From contig CAJKSU010000188.1 in assembly GCA_905202605.1 (NCBI GenBank), forward strand, positions 1-5,390: 5,390 bases of DNA, given 5' to 3'. The DNA is from an uncultured Eubacteriales bacterium (GTDB taxonomy: Bacteria; Bacillota; Clostridia; Oscillospirales; Oscillospiraceae). Each line of letters begins with the position of its first letter. Position 1 is the stretch's first letter. Shown here one piece after another: positions 4,997-5,390 of this stretch. The notes beneath the pieces were generated by a model. That model was given only the letters and a program-made list of their open reading frames with translations, did no database searches and had not been told where the DNA came from. The position numbers and the translations under genes are program-made.

Positions 4997-5390
4997 ATGC
5001 AGCGTGGAAAGTTGCTTGTGATTTCCGGCCCCTCTGGTGTGGGCAAATCCACCGCCATTCAGGGTATGCTGGAAAAGCATCCGAAAATGTATTTTTCCGT
5101 GTCCGCTACCACCAGAAAGCAGCGGGAGGGCGACGTAGAGGGCGTCACCTATTTCTTTAAAACTGCCGAGGCCTTTGCGGACATGGTTTCCAGAGACGAA
5201 TTCTTTGAACACGCCGAATATGCGGGGAACTGCTACGGCACCCCCAGAGAGCCGGTGGAGCAGCGTCTTGCCGCCGGGATCGACGTGATTATGGACATAG
5301 ATGTGCAGGGGGCCATGCAGCTGCGGCAAAAATGTTCCGACACTCCGCTGATTTTCCTTTTGGTGCCCAGCTTTTCCGTCGTTGAAAAGC
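4997..5390 (+). CDS. gmk: guanylate kinase, partial at the right edge
   Basis: Guanylate kinase phosphorylates GMP (and dGMP) to GDP with ATP, an essential cytoplasmic step of purine nucleotide synthesis that also sets (p)ppGpp precursor pools. The first 131 residues are present of about 200 expected; the gene continues beyond the window. The P-loop GPSGVGKST is at residues 11-19. GMP-binding residues fit the family: S36, R40 and R43 in SATTRKQREGD, Y52, E71 and Y80 in the EYAGNCYGTP stretch. The core strand MDIDVQGA (99-106) is intact. The lid and C-terminal arginines are cut off. The ATG at 4997 is three bases after the remA stop and has AGGAGG upstream. In Firmicutes this position is usually followed by rpoZ (RNA polymerase omega), which would be expected just outside. 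No disruption is visible. Confidence 0.97.
   Translation, partial: MQRGKLLVISGPSGVGKSTAIQGMLEKHPKMYFSVSATTRKQREGDVEGVTYFFKTAEAFADMVSRDEFFEHAEYAGNCYGTPREPVEQRLAAGIDVIMDIDVQGAMQLRQKCSDTPLIFLLVPSFSVVEK

Noticed and set aside
4523..5329. 268-codon minus-strand frame opposite remA and gmk
   Set aside because: It is antisense to three conserved housekeeping genes whose products match their families well.
1..5390. CRISPR array, tRNA, rRNA, toxin-antitoxin or phage-defence genes
   Set aside because: Looked for on both strands by eye; no repeat-spacer array, cloverleaf, rRNA-like sequence or recognisable defence protein was seen.

Overview
The window looks like a piece of a chromosome from a Clostridia-type Firmicute, probably an anaerobic gut lineage. 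Three observations support this. The run yicC - remA - gmk at the right edge is a classic Firmicutes housekeeping order. The ribosome binding sites are AGGAGG-like. The long minus-strand flavoprotein belongs to the FMN/4Fe-4S/FAD enoate-reductase class common in anaerobic Clostridia. I cannot name a genus from the sequence alone.

Layout, left to right. Positions 1-299 hold no gene that I can support. They contain three spaced TGCACCC-type repeats at the extreme left (possibly the end of an insertion sequence lying outside the window), a strong hairpin terminator, and a good sigma-A-like promoter. This promoter drives a 244-residue membrane protein (300-1034) that resembles the DUF4282 family. 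It has a Gln/Asn/Pro tandem-repeat linker and a C-terminal four-cysteine zinc ribbon. A convergent gap (1035-1201) carries two hairpins, one best placed to end each converging transcript. The minus-strand gene (3217 down to 1202) encodes a 671-residue old-yellow-enzyme-type oxidoreductase with a central iron-sulfur cluster and a C-terminal FAD/NAD(P) module. It has its own extended -10 promoter and an operator-like inverted repeat upstream.

A divergent, apparently noncoding stretch of about 590 bases follows (3241-3830). It contains short dispersed repeats, weak dyad symmetries and a strong promoter for the plus-strand housekeeping operon. That operon comprises yicC (RNase-like YicC/YloC family), remA (small DNA-binding regulator of the DUF370 family) and the first two thirds of gmk (guanylate kinase), which runs off the right edge. 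The gaps are 23 and 3 bases, so the three are almost certainly co-transcribed.

The three right-hand genes join RNA turnover, a DNA-binding architectural regulator and GMP-to-GDP conversion in one conserved transcript. The oxidoreductase and the zinc-ribbon membrane protein are separate units with no visible pathway partners here. I do not see convincing evidence of a new multi-gene system. The points most worth a second look are the left-edge repeats, the iron-sulfur spacing and active-site differences of the oxidoreductase, its operator-like dyad, and the repetitive linker of the zinc-ribbon protein.
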